A DNA stretch of 37,545 nucleotides from JACCZR01 sp035296565 (GCA_035296565.1 DATHAQ010000025.1:1-37545), one strand, 5' to 3'. Shown: positions 28,210 to 36,410, counted from the stretch's first letter. Notes: generated by a model not told the origin, from the sequence alone. Made by a program: numbers and translations.

Positions 28210-29118
28210 TCAGTCGAGGCCCAGCCTGTCCAGCAGGCCCTCGTCCCGGCGCCAGCCCCGGCGTACCCGCACGCTGAGGTCCAGGTGCACGCGGCGGCCC
28301 AGGGCGGACTCGATCTCCTCGCGTGCCGCGGTCCCCACCGCGCGGACCATGGACCCGCGCTTGCCGATCAGGATCGCCTTCTGGGACTCGGACTCGGTCC
28401 ACACCCGGGCCTCGATCACGAGCAGCCCGTCCTCGCGCTCGCTGATCTCGTCCACCTCCACCTCGACGGCATGGGGCACCTCCTCGCGCGTGCGGCGCAG
28501 GACCTGCTCGCGCACCAGCTCGGCGAGGCGCACCCGCTCGGGGAGGTCGCTGCGATCCTCGGGCGGGTAGAGGAACGGGCTCTCCGGCATGAGCGAGGCC
28601 AGGTGCTCGGCCAGGGCGGGAACCCCCTGGCCGGTCTTGGCGCTGACCGGGAAGATCTCACCGTTGAGCCCGAGCGCCGCGGCCGCCTCGAGCGCCTGGA
28701 GCGTCTCCGCGCGGGTAAGGCGGTCGACCTTGTTGACCGCGATCACCGGCTCGACGCCCGCCTTGGCGATGGCGCGCGCAATGTAGCTGTCGCCCGGGCC
28801 CGTCCTCTGTTCGCCGTTGAGCACGAAAAGAGCGGCGTCGGCGTCGCTCAGCGCTCGCTCGACCTGGCGCTGCATGCGCTCGGTCAGGACGTCGCGCGGG
28901 CGCTGGACCCCCGGCAGGTCGACCAGCACCAGCTGCCAGTCCGGCGAGGTGGCCACGCCGCGGATCTCGCGGCGGGTGGTCTGCGGCTTGTCGGAGACGA
29001 TCGCCACCTTGTCGCCCACCATCGCGTTGACCAGCGTCGACTTGCCGGCGTTGGGCCGGCCGGCCAGCGCCACGAAGCCTGCGCGGGTACGCGAGAGGGG
29101 TGAACGCGGAGCGCTCAC
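28210..29118 (-). CDS. era: GTPase Era
   Basis: Era binds 16S rRNA and helps mature the 30S subunit. The 302 residues show the GTPase motifs G1 GRPNAGKS (20-27), G2 TTRREIRG, G3 DLPG (67-70), G4 NKVD (129-132) and G5 SAKTGQG. A C-terminal KH domain follows (AILIGKRGSMVRAVGTAARE). The GTG overlaps the ybeY stop in GTGA; longer starts lie inside ybeY. The neighbours ybeY and phoH are the usual partners in ribosome and RNA maturation. Confidence 0.97.
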   Translation of the reverse strand: MSAPRSPLSRTRAGFVALAGRPNAGKSTLVNAMVGDKVAIVSDKPQTTRREIRGVATSPDWQLVLVDLPGVQRPRDVLTERMQRQVERALSDADAALFVLNGEQRTGPGDSYIARAIAKAGVEPVIAVNKVDRLTRAETLQALEAAAALGLNGEIFPVSAKTGQGVPALAEHLASLMPESPFLYPPEDRSDLPERVRLAELVREQVLRRTREEVPHAVEVEVDEISEREDGLLVIEARVWTESESQKAILIGKRGSMVRAVGTAAREEIESALGRRVHLDLSVRVRRGWRRDEGLLDRLGLD

Positions 29119-29474
29119 CCCGTACCGAGGGCGGTCAGAACCTTGGCCTGGAGCTCGAGCATCTCGCCCGAGTCGGACTCGTGGTCCATGCCGCACAGGT
29201 GCAGCACGCCGTGAACGGTCGCCTCGGTCAGGTCCTCGGTGTGCTCGGGGCAGATCACCACGTCGCCGAGCTCGGGCGGCCCCAGGTCGATGGGGAACGA
29301 CAGGACGTCGGTCGGGGCGTCGCGGCCGCGGTGCTCGCGGTTGAGCTCGCGGATGCGGTCGGGGTCGACCAGCGCGATCGCCAGGTGCCCCTCGGCCACG
29401 CCGGCTGCTCCGAGCGCCGCCATCGCCGGCCCGCGCAGATCCTCGGGCGCGTCTATGAGCTCGAGCTCGATCAG
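29115..29474 (-). CDS. ybeY: Endoribonuclease YbeY, probable CTG start
   Basis: YbeY is a metal-dependent RNase of 16S rRNA processing and ribosome quality control. The 119 residues carry NREHRGRDAPTDVLSFPI and the zinc motif HGVLHLCGMDH. This is rather short for the family, with a compact N-terminal half. No ATG, GTG or TTG stands near the natural start: the conserved IELELIDAPEDL follows directly on a CTG at 29474 that overlaps the phoH stop as CTGA. This is the same geometry as the GTGA and ATGA couplings nearby, so CTG is the best start. Usual start codons far upstream would lie deep in phoH. Function is secure, the start is inferred. Confidence 0.92.
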   Translation of the reverse strand: MIELELIDAPEDLRGPAMAALGAAGVAEGHLAIALVDPDRIRELNREHRGRDAPTDVLSFPIDLGPPELGDVVICPEHTEDLTEATVHGVLHLCGMDHESDSGEMLELQAKVLTALGTG

Positions 29475-30436
29475 CGGGCCTGGCGCAGGCCGGGGGCCTG
29501 GCTCTGCGCGTAGGCGTCGTAGGCCGCGACGATGCGCTGCACCAGCTTGTGGCGCACCACGTCCTCGCCGCCGAAGCGCACGAACTCGATGCCCTCGACC
29601 GTCTCGAGGATGTCTCCGATCACCACCAGGCCCGAGCGCTGGTCGCGAGGCAGGTCCATCTGCGTGACGTCGCCGGTGACCACCATCTTCGAATTGAACC
29701 CGAGCCGGGTGAGGAACATCTTCATCTGCTCGGGGCTGGTGTTTTGGGCCTCGTCGAGGATCACGAAGGCGTCGTTGAGGCTGCGGCCGCGCATGAAGGC
29801 CAGCGGGGCCACCTCGATCACGCCGCGCTCCAGGTGCTGGTTGACGCGCTCGGGCTCGAGCATCGCGTAGAGGGCGTCGAACAGCGGGCGCAGGTAGGGG
29901 TCGACCTTCTGCATCAGGTCGCCGGGCAAGAAGCCGAGCCGCTCGCCGGCCTCGACCGCCGGGCGCGTGAGCACGATCCGGTTGACCTCGCGCCGCGACA
30001 GCGCGGCCACCGCCATCGCCACCGCCAGGAACGATTTGCCGGTGCCCGCGGGGCCGATTCCCACCGTGACCGTGTTCCCGCGGATGGCGTCCACGTAGCG
30101 CTTCTGGTTGACCGTCTTGGGCGCGACACGCAGCGAGCGATGGCGCCACACGACGTCCTCGAGGATGCGGCCCGGGCTCTCGTGACGATCCAGCGCGCCG
30201 GCCACGGCCTCGATCGTGCCCGGCGCAATCTCGTGGCCCTGCCGCACCAGGTCGGAGATCTCGCGCACCACCTCGGCGCCGGCCTCGACCGCCGAATCCT
30301 CGCCGTCGAGCGTGAGCACGTTGCCGCGCAGGAAGACCTCGCAGCCGAGGTGCTCCTCCAGCGTCTTCATCACAACGTCCCCGGGCCCGGCCAGCTCGGT
30401 GGCGACCTCATCGGAGAGCTCCAGCTGCGTGCGCAC
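29471..30436 (-). CDS. phoH: PhoH-like ATPase
   Basis: PhoH-family ATPase, 321 residues, almost always beside ybeY and linked to RNA metabolism. An N-terminal KH-like region (LEEHLGCEVFLRGNVLTLDG) precedes the P-loop GPAGTGKS (128-135), PAVEAGERLGFLPGDL, Walker B FVILDEAQNTSPEQMKMFL and the arginine-containing motif VVTGDVTQMDLPRDQRSGL. The GTG shares one base with the yqeY stop (TAGTG). Confidence 0.95.
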   Translation of the reverse strand: MRTQLELSDEVATELAGPGDVVMKTLEEHLGCEVFLRGNVLTLDGEDSAVEAGAEVVREISDLVRQGHEIAPGTIEAVAGALDRHESPGRILEDVVWRHRSLRVAPKTVNQKRYVDAIRGNTVTVGIGPAGTGKSFLAVAMAVAALSRREVNRIVLTRPAVEAGERLGFLPGDLMQKVDPYLRPLFDALYAMLEPERVNQHLERGVIEVAPLAFMRGRSLNDAFVILDEAQNTSPEQMKMFLTRLGFNSKMVVTGDVTQMDLPRDQRSGLVVIGDILETVEGIEFVRFGGEDVVRHKLVQRIVAAYDAYAQSQAPGLRQAR

Positions 30437-30867
30437 TACTGCTGCAGACGCTCCTTGACCGCGGCGCTCACGCGCTTGCCGTCGGCGCGCCCCCCGACCT
30501 TGGGCATCACCGTGCCCATCACCTGGCCCATGTCCGCCGGCGAGGTGGCGCCGGTATGCGCGACCGCGTCGTCGACGAGCGCGGCCAACTCGTCCTCGCC
30601 GAGCTGTGCGGGCAGGTAGGGCTCGATCAGCTCGACCTCGCGGCGCTCGCCCTCGGCCAGGTCGCCGCGGCCGGCCTTCTCGTAGGCCTCGGCGGCCTCG
30701 ACGCGCCGCTTGCGCTCGCGCTGCAGCACCGCGATCTCGTCCGAGGCGCCCTCCTTCTCCGCCTTCTGGAGCTCGGACACGATCAGGCGCAGCGCGCCCG
30801 CGCGTTCGCGGTCGCCGGCCTTCAGGGCGGCGGCTGCGTCATCCTGCACCTGTTGGAGAACGGCCAC
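30436..30867 (-). CDS. yqeY: GatB/YqeY domain protein
   Basis: A 143-residue YqeY protein. The family matches the tRNA-binding tail domain of GatB, but the role of the stand-alone form is not settled. Motifs are ALRLIVSELQKAEKE, IAVLQRERKRRVEAAEAYEK, PYLPAQLGEDELAALVDDAV and DMGQVMGTVMPKVGGRADGK. The GTG at 30867 follows TACACT by six bases and is first in the yqeY-phoH-ybeY-era unit. Longer starts would overlap the divergent HAD gene over a long stretch. Confidence 0.93.
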   Translation of the reverse strand: MAVLQQVQDDAAAALKAGDRERAGALRLIVSELQKAEKEGASDEIAVLQRERKRRVEAAEAYEKAGRGDLAEGERREVELIEPYLPAQLGEDELAALVDDAVAHTGATSPADMGQVMGTVMPKVGGRADGKRVSAAVKERLQQ

Positions 30868-31578
30868 GAACAGAGTGTAGGTGCACCGATCCGGGTCGCC
30901 ACCTTCGATTGCTACGGCACCCTCGTCGACTGGGAGGGCGGCGTCGCGGCGTTCCTGTACGACCTCGCGCGCCGCTGCGGCGACAGCGATCCCGAGCCGG
31001 GGAGGGTCCTGCGTGAGCACTGGGAGGAGCTGCAGTTCGAGCGGCTGCGGCCCTACCGGCCTTACCGCGAGGTGCTGTCCGACAGCCTCTCGGAGTGGGC
31101 GGGCCAGCGCGGACACCGCTGGAACGAGCACCACGGGCACGAGCTGTGCGACAGCATGCGCTCCTGGCAGCCCTTCCCCGACACGGTCCCCGCCCTGAAG
31201 AAGGTCAAGGAGGCCGGCATCGGGGTGGTGATCATCTCCAACACCGACCGCGCGATCATGAGCCATACGCTGCGCCAGCTCGACGGGATCGAGTTCGACG
31301 AGGTCGTCGTGGCCGAGGACGTCAAGGAGTACAAGCCCGGTCTCGCCCCCTTTCGCCGCGCGCTCGACCTGATCAGGGTGCCGCCCAGCCGGGTGCTCCA
31401 CGTCGCCTTTGGGTTCAAGTACGACATCGGCCCCGCCCAGAAGCTCGGGATGCAGACGGCCTGGGTGAACCGCCACCTCGAGCCGGCGCCCGGCAACGGG
31501 CGCCCCGATCACGAGTGGCGCGACCTGTGGGGCCTCGCCGACCTGGCCGAGCGGCAGGCCGACCCGCCGTCGGCGTAG
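30853..31578 (+). CDS. HAD-superfamily hydrolase, haloacid dehalogenase-like; start uncertain
   Basis: A HAD phosphatase/dehalogenase-like enzyme of about 230-241 residues. Motif I is FDCYGTLVDW with the nucleophile Asp and the YGTL of type II haloacid dehalogenases. Motif II is VIISNTDR, and the motif III/IV area is EYKPGLAPFRRAL (Lys) and HVAFGFKYDIGPAQKLGMQT. FGFKYDIG replaces the usual VGDSxxxD, so one acidic residue is shifted. The first usual start in frame is the TTG at 30853, which would overlap the yqeY start. The family start would be at the ATC codon at 30889 (IRVATFDCYGTL). No substrate can be named. It ends 10 bases before the antiporter gene. Confidence 0.82.
   Translation: MENGHEQSVGAPIRVATFDCYGTLVDWEGGVAAFLYDLARRCGDSDPEPGRVLREHWEELQFERLRPYRPYREVLSDSLSEWAGQRGHRWNEHHGHELCDSMRSWQPFPDTVPALKKVKEAGIGVVIISNTDRAIMSHTLRQLDGIEFDEVVVAEDVKEYKPGLAPFRRALDLIRVPPSRVLHVAFGFKYDIGPAQKLGMQTAWVNRHLEPAPGNGRPDHEWRDLWGLADLAERQADPPSA
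30874..30879 (-). promoter_or_regulatory. Putative -10 box of yqeY-phoH-ybeY-era
   Basis: TACACT fits TANNNT and ends six bases before the GTG of yqeY, with no ribosome binding site. It lies inside the region that also starts the divergent HAD gene. Confidence 0.6.
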
Positions 31579-31588
31579 GCGCAATCAG

Positions 31589-33397
31589 GTGAGCGATGGC
31601 GGCCTCATCCTGGCGGCCGGCGTCATGCTGGCCGCCGGCATCGGCGCGGCGCTGGCCGCCGGGCGCCTGCGGGTCCCGGGCCTGGTGCTGTTCCTGGGCC
31701 TGGGCATGCTGCTGGGCTCCGACGGCCTCGGCCTGATCCACTTCGGCGGCAACGACGCCGACGTAGAGCTCGCGCGCACGATCGGGATCATCGCGCTGGC
31801 CCTGATCCTGTTCGAGGGCGGCCTGGTGGCCGGCTGGGACGACATCCGCAGCGTGGTGGCGCCGAGCCTGTCCCTGGCGACGATCGGAACGATCGTCACG
31901 GCGGTTCTCACCGGGATCGCCGCCCACCTGCTGCTGGGCCTCAGCTGGCTCGAGGGATTCCTGCTGGGCTCGATCGTGGCCGGTACCGACAGCGCCGCGA
32001 TCTTCTCGGTGCTGCGCGGCTCGAGCCTCAAACGGCGCCTCGCGCGCACGCTGGAGGCCGAGTCGGGGCTCAACGACCCCGTCGCGGTGATCCTGGTGCT
32101 CGGGTTCATCGAGTGGATCCAGGAGCCCGACTTCGGGCTCGTCGACCTGGTCGCGCTCGGCGTCATTCAGCTGCCGATCGGCGCCGTGGTCGGCGCAGGT
32201 GTGGGGATCGCCGCCATCGCCGCCTTCAGGCGTGTCTCCTTCGCGACCTCGGGCCTCTATCCGGTCGCGTCCATCGCGACCGCCGGCATCGCCTTCGGGC
32301 TCGCCGACGTGCTGCACGGCTCGGGGTTCCTGGCCGTCTACCTGGCCGGGCTGGTCATGGGGAGCGCGCGGATCCCCGGCAAGCGCACGGTCGAGGACTT
32401 CCACGCGGGGGTGGCCTGGGTCGCCCAGATCGCCCTGTTCCTGACGCTCGGGCTGCTCGTCTTCCCCAGGGAGCTCGGCGACGTCGCGGTCGACGGGTTG
32501 ATCCTCACCGCGGTGCTGCTCCTGGTGGCGCGGCCGATTGCGGCCTTCATCGCCACGCGCGTTGGGCGCTTCCCGCCCCGCGACGTGGCGCTCATCAGCT
32601 GGGCGGGGCTACGCGGCGCGCTGCCGGTGGTGTTCGCCACCTTCCCGGTCATCGAGGGCATCCCGGAGGCCGGCCGCTTTCTCAACCTCGTCTTCTTCGT
32701 GGTCCTGATCTCCGCGCTGCTGCAGGGGGCGACGTTCGAGCCGCTGGCCCGCGCGCTGGGGGTCACGAGCGCCGAACCCGCGCTGTCGCGACCGCTGGTC
32801 GAGGTGGGGATGATCCAGGAGCTGGGCGCCGAGGTGCTCGAGTTCCCGGTGGGTGCGAACGACGCCATCGTGGGCCGGGTGGTCAACGAGCTGGGGTTGC
32901 CCCGGGACGCGCTGGTCAACGTCCTCGTCCGCGATGGGGAGGCGCTGCTGCCGCGTGGCTCGACCCAGATCGAGTCCGGCGACCGCCTGCACATCCTCGT
33001 TCGCCAGAAGGTGCGCGACGATGTGGAGGGCCTGTTCGACCGCTGGCGCGAGGGCCCGATAGCCGTCCCGGCGCCGGTGCTGTCGGGAGTTCGCGCGCAC
33101 CGCGCCGTTTTCAGCGTGCTGCCCTGGCCCGAGGCCGCCGGTGACCCGGGGGCTCCGGAGAAGGTCGAGGGCGCCACGGTGGGCCGCAAGCTGCGCACCC
33201 GGCGGGGCGCGCCCGGGTCGCTGGTCCAGCTCGAGGACGGGCGCTACGCGGTCACCGGTGACGGCATCGTGGCGGTGGGCGGCCCGCGCCAGGTGTTCCG
33301 CTACTGCCGCGAGCGCATCTCGCGCGCCCAGAGTGCGGAGTCGCGCGCGTGGTGGCAAGAGGTCGCCGGTGTGCTGTCGCAGCGGGCGCTGGGCTAG
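31589..33397 (+). CDS. K+/H+-type monovalent cation:proton antiporter (CPA1) with RCK_C domain
   Basis: A 602-residue membrane antiporter of the NhaP2/CvrA type. About 12-13 hydrophobic spans cover residues 4-390. They include the GTDSAAIF motif with the key Asp, EAESGLNDPVAVILVLGF with Asn-Asp, and the later SWAGLRGALPVVFAT. A cytoplasmic RCK_C (TrkA-C) domain follows at about 405-490 (LEFPVGANDAIVGRVVNEL, GDRLHILVRQK), with a further soluble tail of unknown fold. Such proteins export K+ or Na+ in exchange for protons. It starts with GTG ten bases after the HAD gene, so co-transcription is likely; no strong ribosome binding site is visible. Its TAG directly abuts the convergent prmA stop with no gap. 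Confidence 0.92.
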   Translation: MSDGGLILAAGVMLAAGIGAALAAGRLRVPGLVLFLGLGMLLGSDGLGLIHFGGNDADVELARTIGIIALALILFEGGLVAGWDDIRSVVAPSLSLATIGTIVTAVLTGIAAHLLLGLSWLEGFLLGSIVAGTDSAAIFSVLRGSSLKRRLARTLEAESGLNDPVAVILVLGFIEWIQEPDFGLVDLVALGVIQLPIGAVVGAGVGIAAIAAFRRVSFATSGLYPVASIATAGIAFGLADVLHGSGFLAVYLAGLVMGSARIPGKRTVEDFHAGVAWVAQIALFLTLGLLVFPRELGDVAVDGLILTAVLLLVARPIAAFIATRVGRFPPRDVALISWAGLRGALPVVFATFPVIEGIPEAGRFLNLVFFVVLISALLQGATFEPLARALGVTSAEPALSRPLVEVGMIQELGAEVLEFPVGANDAIVGRVVNELGLPRDALVNVLVRDGEALLPRGSTQIESGDRLHILVRQKVRDDVEGLFDRWREGPIAVPAPVLSGVRAHRAVFSVLPWPEAAGDPGAPEKVEGATVGRKLRTRRGAPGSLVQLEDGRYAVTGDGIVAVGGPRQVFRYCRERISRAQSAESRAWWQEVAGVLSQRALG

Positions 33398-34258
33398 CTA
33401 GGCGCTCAGGGCCAGCGCGGCCCAGCCCCTGTCGGCCAGCCGGGCGCGGGGCCGCAGCGGCGCGAACGCCGCCGCGACCTCATCGGCTTCGTGCTCCAAG
33501 AGGCCGGACACGACCAGCTCGGTCGGCGCTCGAGCCATGCGCGCCGCGACCTCCAGGAGCAGAGGGCGGGTCAGGTTGGCGGCCATCACCTCGGCCGCGG
33601 GCGCGGGCTCGCGGCGGAGATCCCAGCGCTCGACGCGCTCGAGCGTCACGCCGTTGGCAGCGGCGTTCTCGGCGGTGGCCTCGACCGCCGCCCGTTCGTG
33701 GTCTACGGCGATGACCGGGCCGAAGCCGAGCTTCGCCGCCGCGATAGCCAGTACGCCGGAGCCGCAGCCCAGGTCGGCGAACGAGCCCTGCGGATCCAGA
33801 TCCAACAGGAGCTCCAGCGACAGCCGGGTGGTGGGGTGCGCGCCTGTGCCGAACGCCTGGCCCGGGTCCACGCAGAGGTCGATCATGCCGTCCTCGGCCG
33901 GCGGGGGCGACCACGGTGGGCGCACCCACAGGCGCCCGCCCACCAACACCGGCTCGTGGAAGCACCGCCAGCGCTCGGCCCAGTCGCCGGCAACCTCCGT
34001 GCCGCTGACCGTCACGAGCACGCCGCCCACCTCGGCCTCGCCCTCCGCCAGGGCCGGCAGCTCGCCGGGCGCGCCATAGACGGCGTACTCGACCCCACTC
34101 GGCAGGTCGACCTGCTCGACTCCGCCGGGCGCCAGCTCCAGCAAGGCGGCCAAGACCTCTTCCGCCGCCTCGGCCGGCGCGCGGACGGCCAGCCGGATGA
34201 TCGCGGAGCCTGCGGTGCTCGGCCCACCGGCGCTCGGCCTGGGCTCCTCGCCTGTCAG
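33398..34258 (-). CDS. prmA: Ribosomal protein L11 methyltransferase, probable CTG start
   Basis: PrmA trimethylates ribosomal protein L11 with S-adenosylmethionine. It shows the N-terminal substrate domain (IIRLAVRAPAEAAEEVLAAL), the linker WVRPPW, CVDPGQAFGTGAHPTTRLSL and SAM motif I ADLGCGSGVLAIAAAKLG, then AVDHERAAVEAT and VMAANLTRPLLLE. From the CTG at 34258 it is 286 residues, close to E. coli PrmA (293). No ATG, GTG or TTG lies in frame between the end of dnaJ and 34153, and starting at the TTG there would cut off the first conserved strand. The CTG overlaps the dnaJ stop as CTGA, as in ybeY. Family certain, start inferred. Confidence 0.92.
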   Translation of the reverse strand: MTGEEPRPSAGGPSTAGSAIIRLAVRAPAEAAEEVLAALLELAPGGVEQVDLPSGVEYAVYGAPGELPALAEGEAEVGGVLVTVSGTEVAGDWAERWRCFHEPVLVGGRLWVRPPWSPPPAEDGMIDLCVDPGQAFGTGAHPTTRLSLELLLDLDPQGSFADLGCGSGVLAIAAAKLGFGPVIAVDHERAAVEATAENAAANGVTLERVERWDLRREPAPAAEVMAANLTRPLLLEVAARMARAPTELVVSGLLEHEADEVAAAFAPLRPRARLADRGWAALALSA

Positions 34259-35376
34259 CGCAGCGCCCGGCGCACGCGCGAGAACAGCGACTCGTCCTCG
34301 GGCGGCTGGAGGTTCTCCTCGCTCAGGCTGCCGCGCAGCTCCTCCAGGAGCTCGCGCTGGCGCGGTTCGAGGTTGCGCGGAACGACCACGTTGAGGACGA
34401 CCTGCTGGTCGCCCTTGCGGCCCCGTCCCACCGCCGGCATGCCCCGGCCGCGCAGGGTCACGATCGTTCCTGGCTGGGTCCCGGGCTCGACCTCGAGCTC
34501 CTCGTCGCCGTCCAGGGTGGGCACGGTGACGGTGGCCCCCAGCGCCGCGGCCGGCGCCGGCACGTCAACGAGCGTGATCAGGTCGTTGCCCTCGCGCAGG
34601 AAGCGCTCGTCGGCGGTCACGCGGACGACCACGTAGAGGTCGCCCGCCGCCCCGCCGCGCTCGCCGGCGTGGCCGCGCCCGCCGAGGCGGATGCGCTGCT
34701 CGTCGGCGATCCCCGGCGGTATGTCGACGCTCAGGGTGCGGCGCTGGGCCTTGCGGCCGCGGCCACCGCACTCCGTGCACGGGGTCCGCGCGACCTTCCC
34801 GTCGCCACTGCAGACGTCGCAGGCGGTGGCGCGCACCAGCTGCCCGAACGCCGTCTGGGACACCGCGCGCAGCTGCCCGCTTCCGCCGCAGCGCTCGCAG
34901 GTCTCGATCGGCGTGCCGGGCTCGGCCCCGTTGCCCTGGCAGCGCTCGCAGGCCCCGACAAGCTCGTAGGTGACCTCGACGTCGGTGCCGCGGGCCGCCT
35001 CCTCGAGCGAGAGCTCGACCTCGACCGCCGTGTCGCCGCCTTGCACGCGGCTGCCGCGAGCGCCGGCGCCGCCGAAGGGGTCGCCGCCGAAGAAGGCGTC
35101 GAAGATGTCCGCGAACGAGCCGAAGCCGTGGGCCTGTGAGGAGTAGCCCTGCGACTGCAGCCCCTCGTGGCCGTAGCGGTCATAGATGCGACGCCGCTCG
35201 GGGTCGGAGAGGATCTCGTAGGCCTCGGCGGCCTCCTTGAAGTGCTCCTCGGCGTTCGGGTCGTCGGTGTTGACGTCCGGGTGCAAGGTGCGGGCCAGGC
35301 CGCGGAAGGTCTTCTTGATCTCTCGCTCGGGGGCGTCGCGCGCCACGCCGAGCACCTCGTAGGGGTCGCGCTTCAC
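34255..35376 (-). CDS. dnaJ: Chaperone protein DnaJ
   Basis: Co-chaperone that delivers substrates to DnaK. The 373 residues have the J domain with HPD at 32-34, a Gly/Phe-rich stretch (GFGSFADIFDAFFGGDPFGG), four CxxCxGxG zinc motifs (CERCQGNG, CERCGGSG, CDVCSGDG, CTECGGRG) and the C-terminal beta domains (GDLYVVVRVTADERFLREGN). It is full length. The GTG overlaps the hrcA stop in GTGA. Neither dnaK nor grpE is nearby, so this is probably the hrcA-linked DnaJ2 of actinobacteria. Confidence 0.97.
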   Translation of the reverse strand: MKRDPYEVLGVARDAPEREIKKTFRGLARTLHPDVNTDDPNAEEHFKEAAEAYEILSDPERRRIYDRYGHEGLQSQGYSSQAHGFGSFADIFDAFFGGDPFGGAGARGSRVQGGDTAVEVELSLEEAARGTDVEVTYELVGACERCQGNGAEPGTPIETCERCGGSGQLRAVSQTAFGQLVRATACDVCSGDGKVARTPCTECGGRGRKAQRRTLSVDIPPGIADEQRIRLGGRGHAGERGGAAGDLYVVVRVTADERFLREGNDLITLVDVPAPAAALGATVTVPTLDGDEELEVEPGTQPGTIVTLRGRGMPAVGRGRKGDQQVVLNVVVPRNLEPRQRELLEELRGSLSEENLQPPEDESLFSRVRRALR

Positions 35377-36395
35377 TCGGCGTAGACCTCCTCGACGAAG
35401 CGCGAGAGCTCCGCGGCGGCGTGGCGCACCGCGCCGATCGCCGAGCCGTAGTCCATGCGCGTCGGCCCGATGACGCTGACCGCGCCGAGGTTACGACGAG
35501 CGATTCCGTAGTTGGCCGCCACCATCGAGAGCGACTGCAGCTCGGGGGCACGGTTCTCGCGGCCGATGCGCAGGTAGACGCTGGGCTCGGTCAGCGAGTC
35601 GCGCAGCACCGTCAACAGCGCCACGCGGTGCTCCAGGGCGCCCAGCAAGTCGGCGAGCTGGGACAGCTCCTGCACGCGGTGCTCGGTCAGCAGCCGGGCC
35701 GTGCCGTCTACGAACAGGGTGTCCGCAGCAGACTCCTCGAGCTCGAGGAAGGCAGGAGCCAGTGTGGCGAGGAACTCGCGCTCGGAGCCGGGCAGGTCGG
35801 GATCGTTGAGCCGGGAGTGCATGCGCCGGCCGCCGACCTCGACGCCGCCCAGGGCCTCGTTGAGGTAGCTGACCGCCCAGTCCACGAGGCCGGGGTCGAC
35901 GGGCGAGTCGTAGGAGACCACGCGCTTGGTCACCCCACCCGTTGACGTGATGATCACGACCATCGCGACCTGGGGCTGCAGGAGGAGGACCTCCACGCGC
36001 TTGACGGTGGCCGTCTCGATCGGCGGCGCGGAGACCAGGGCCAACAGGTTCGTCACCTGCGAGAGCTGCTCGGTCGTGGAGCGCATCGCCTCGTCGACTT
36101 CGCGACGGGCGTCGCGCAGCTCGACGACAGGCCGCGGTGCGGGCAGGCCGTTCTCGATCAGGTCGTCGACGTAGCGGCGGTAGCCGACGTCGGTGGGCAC
36201 CCGGCCGGCCGAGGTGTACGGGTGGGCCAGCAGGCCCGCCTCCTCGAGGCGAGCGAGCTCGTAGCGGACCGTCGAGGAGCCCCAGGGGATCTCGTCCAGC
36301 GCGGAGAGCGCCTTCGAACCCACGGGCTGGTCGGAGTCCACGTGGACCTCGACGACCTTGCGCAGGATGAAGCTCTGACGGGGCGTTACCTCCAC
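35373..36395 (-). CDS. hrcA: Heat-inducible transcription repressor HrcA
   Basis: Represses chaperone genes by binding CIRCE operators. The 340 residues begin with a winged helix (VTPRQSFILRKVVEVHVDSD, SKALSALDEIPWGSSTVRYEL with ARLEEAGLLAHPYTSAGRVPT). A GAF-like dimer domain follows, including VVIITSTGGVTKRVVSYD and late GAVSVIGPTRMDYGSAIGAV. The GTG at 36395 is preferred over the one at 36401, because the TAGCCT box (36404-36409) ends eight bases before it and only two before the other. I find no CIRCE repeat in front of it, so HrcA probably acts on genes elsewhere. Confidence 0.95.
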   Translation of the reverse strand: MEVTPRQSFILRKVVEVHVDSDQPVGSKALSALDEIPWGSSTVRYELARLEEAGLLAHPYTSAGRVPTDVGYRRYVDDLIENGLPAPRPVVELRDARREVDEAMRSTTEQLSQVTNLLALVSAPPIETATVKRVEVLLLQPQVAMVVIITSTGGVTKRVVSYDSPVDPGLVDWAVSYLNEALGGVEVGGRRMHSRLNDPDLPGSEREFLATLAPAFLELEESAADTLFVDGTARLLTEHRVQELSQLADLLGALEHRVALLTVLRDSLTEPSVYLRIGRENRAPELQSLSMVAANYGIARRNLGAVSVIGPTRMDYGSAIGAVRHAAAELSRFVEEVYAE

Positions 36396-36403
36396 GCCCA
36401 CTA

Positions 36404-36409
36404 AGGCTA
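36404..36409 (-). promoter_or_regulatory. Putative -10 box of hrcA-dnaJ-prmA
   Basis: TAGCCT fits TANNNT, eight bases before the GTG at 36395. No inverted repeat of CIRCE type surrounds it. Confidence 0.45.
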
Positions 36410-36410
36410 T

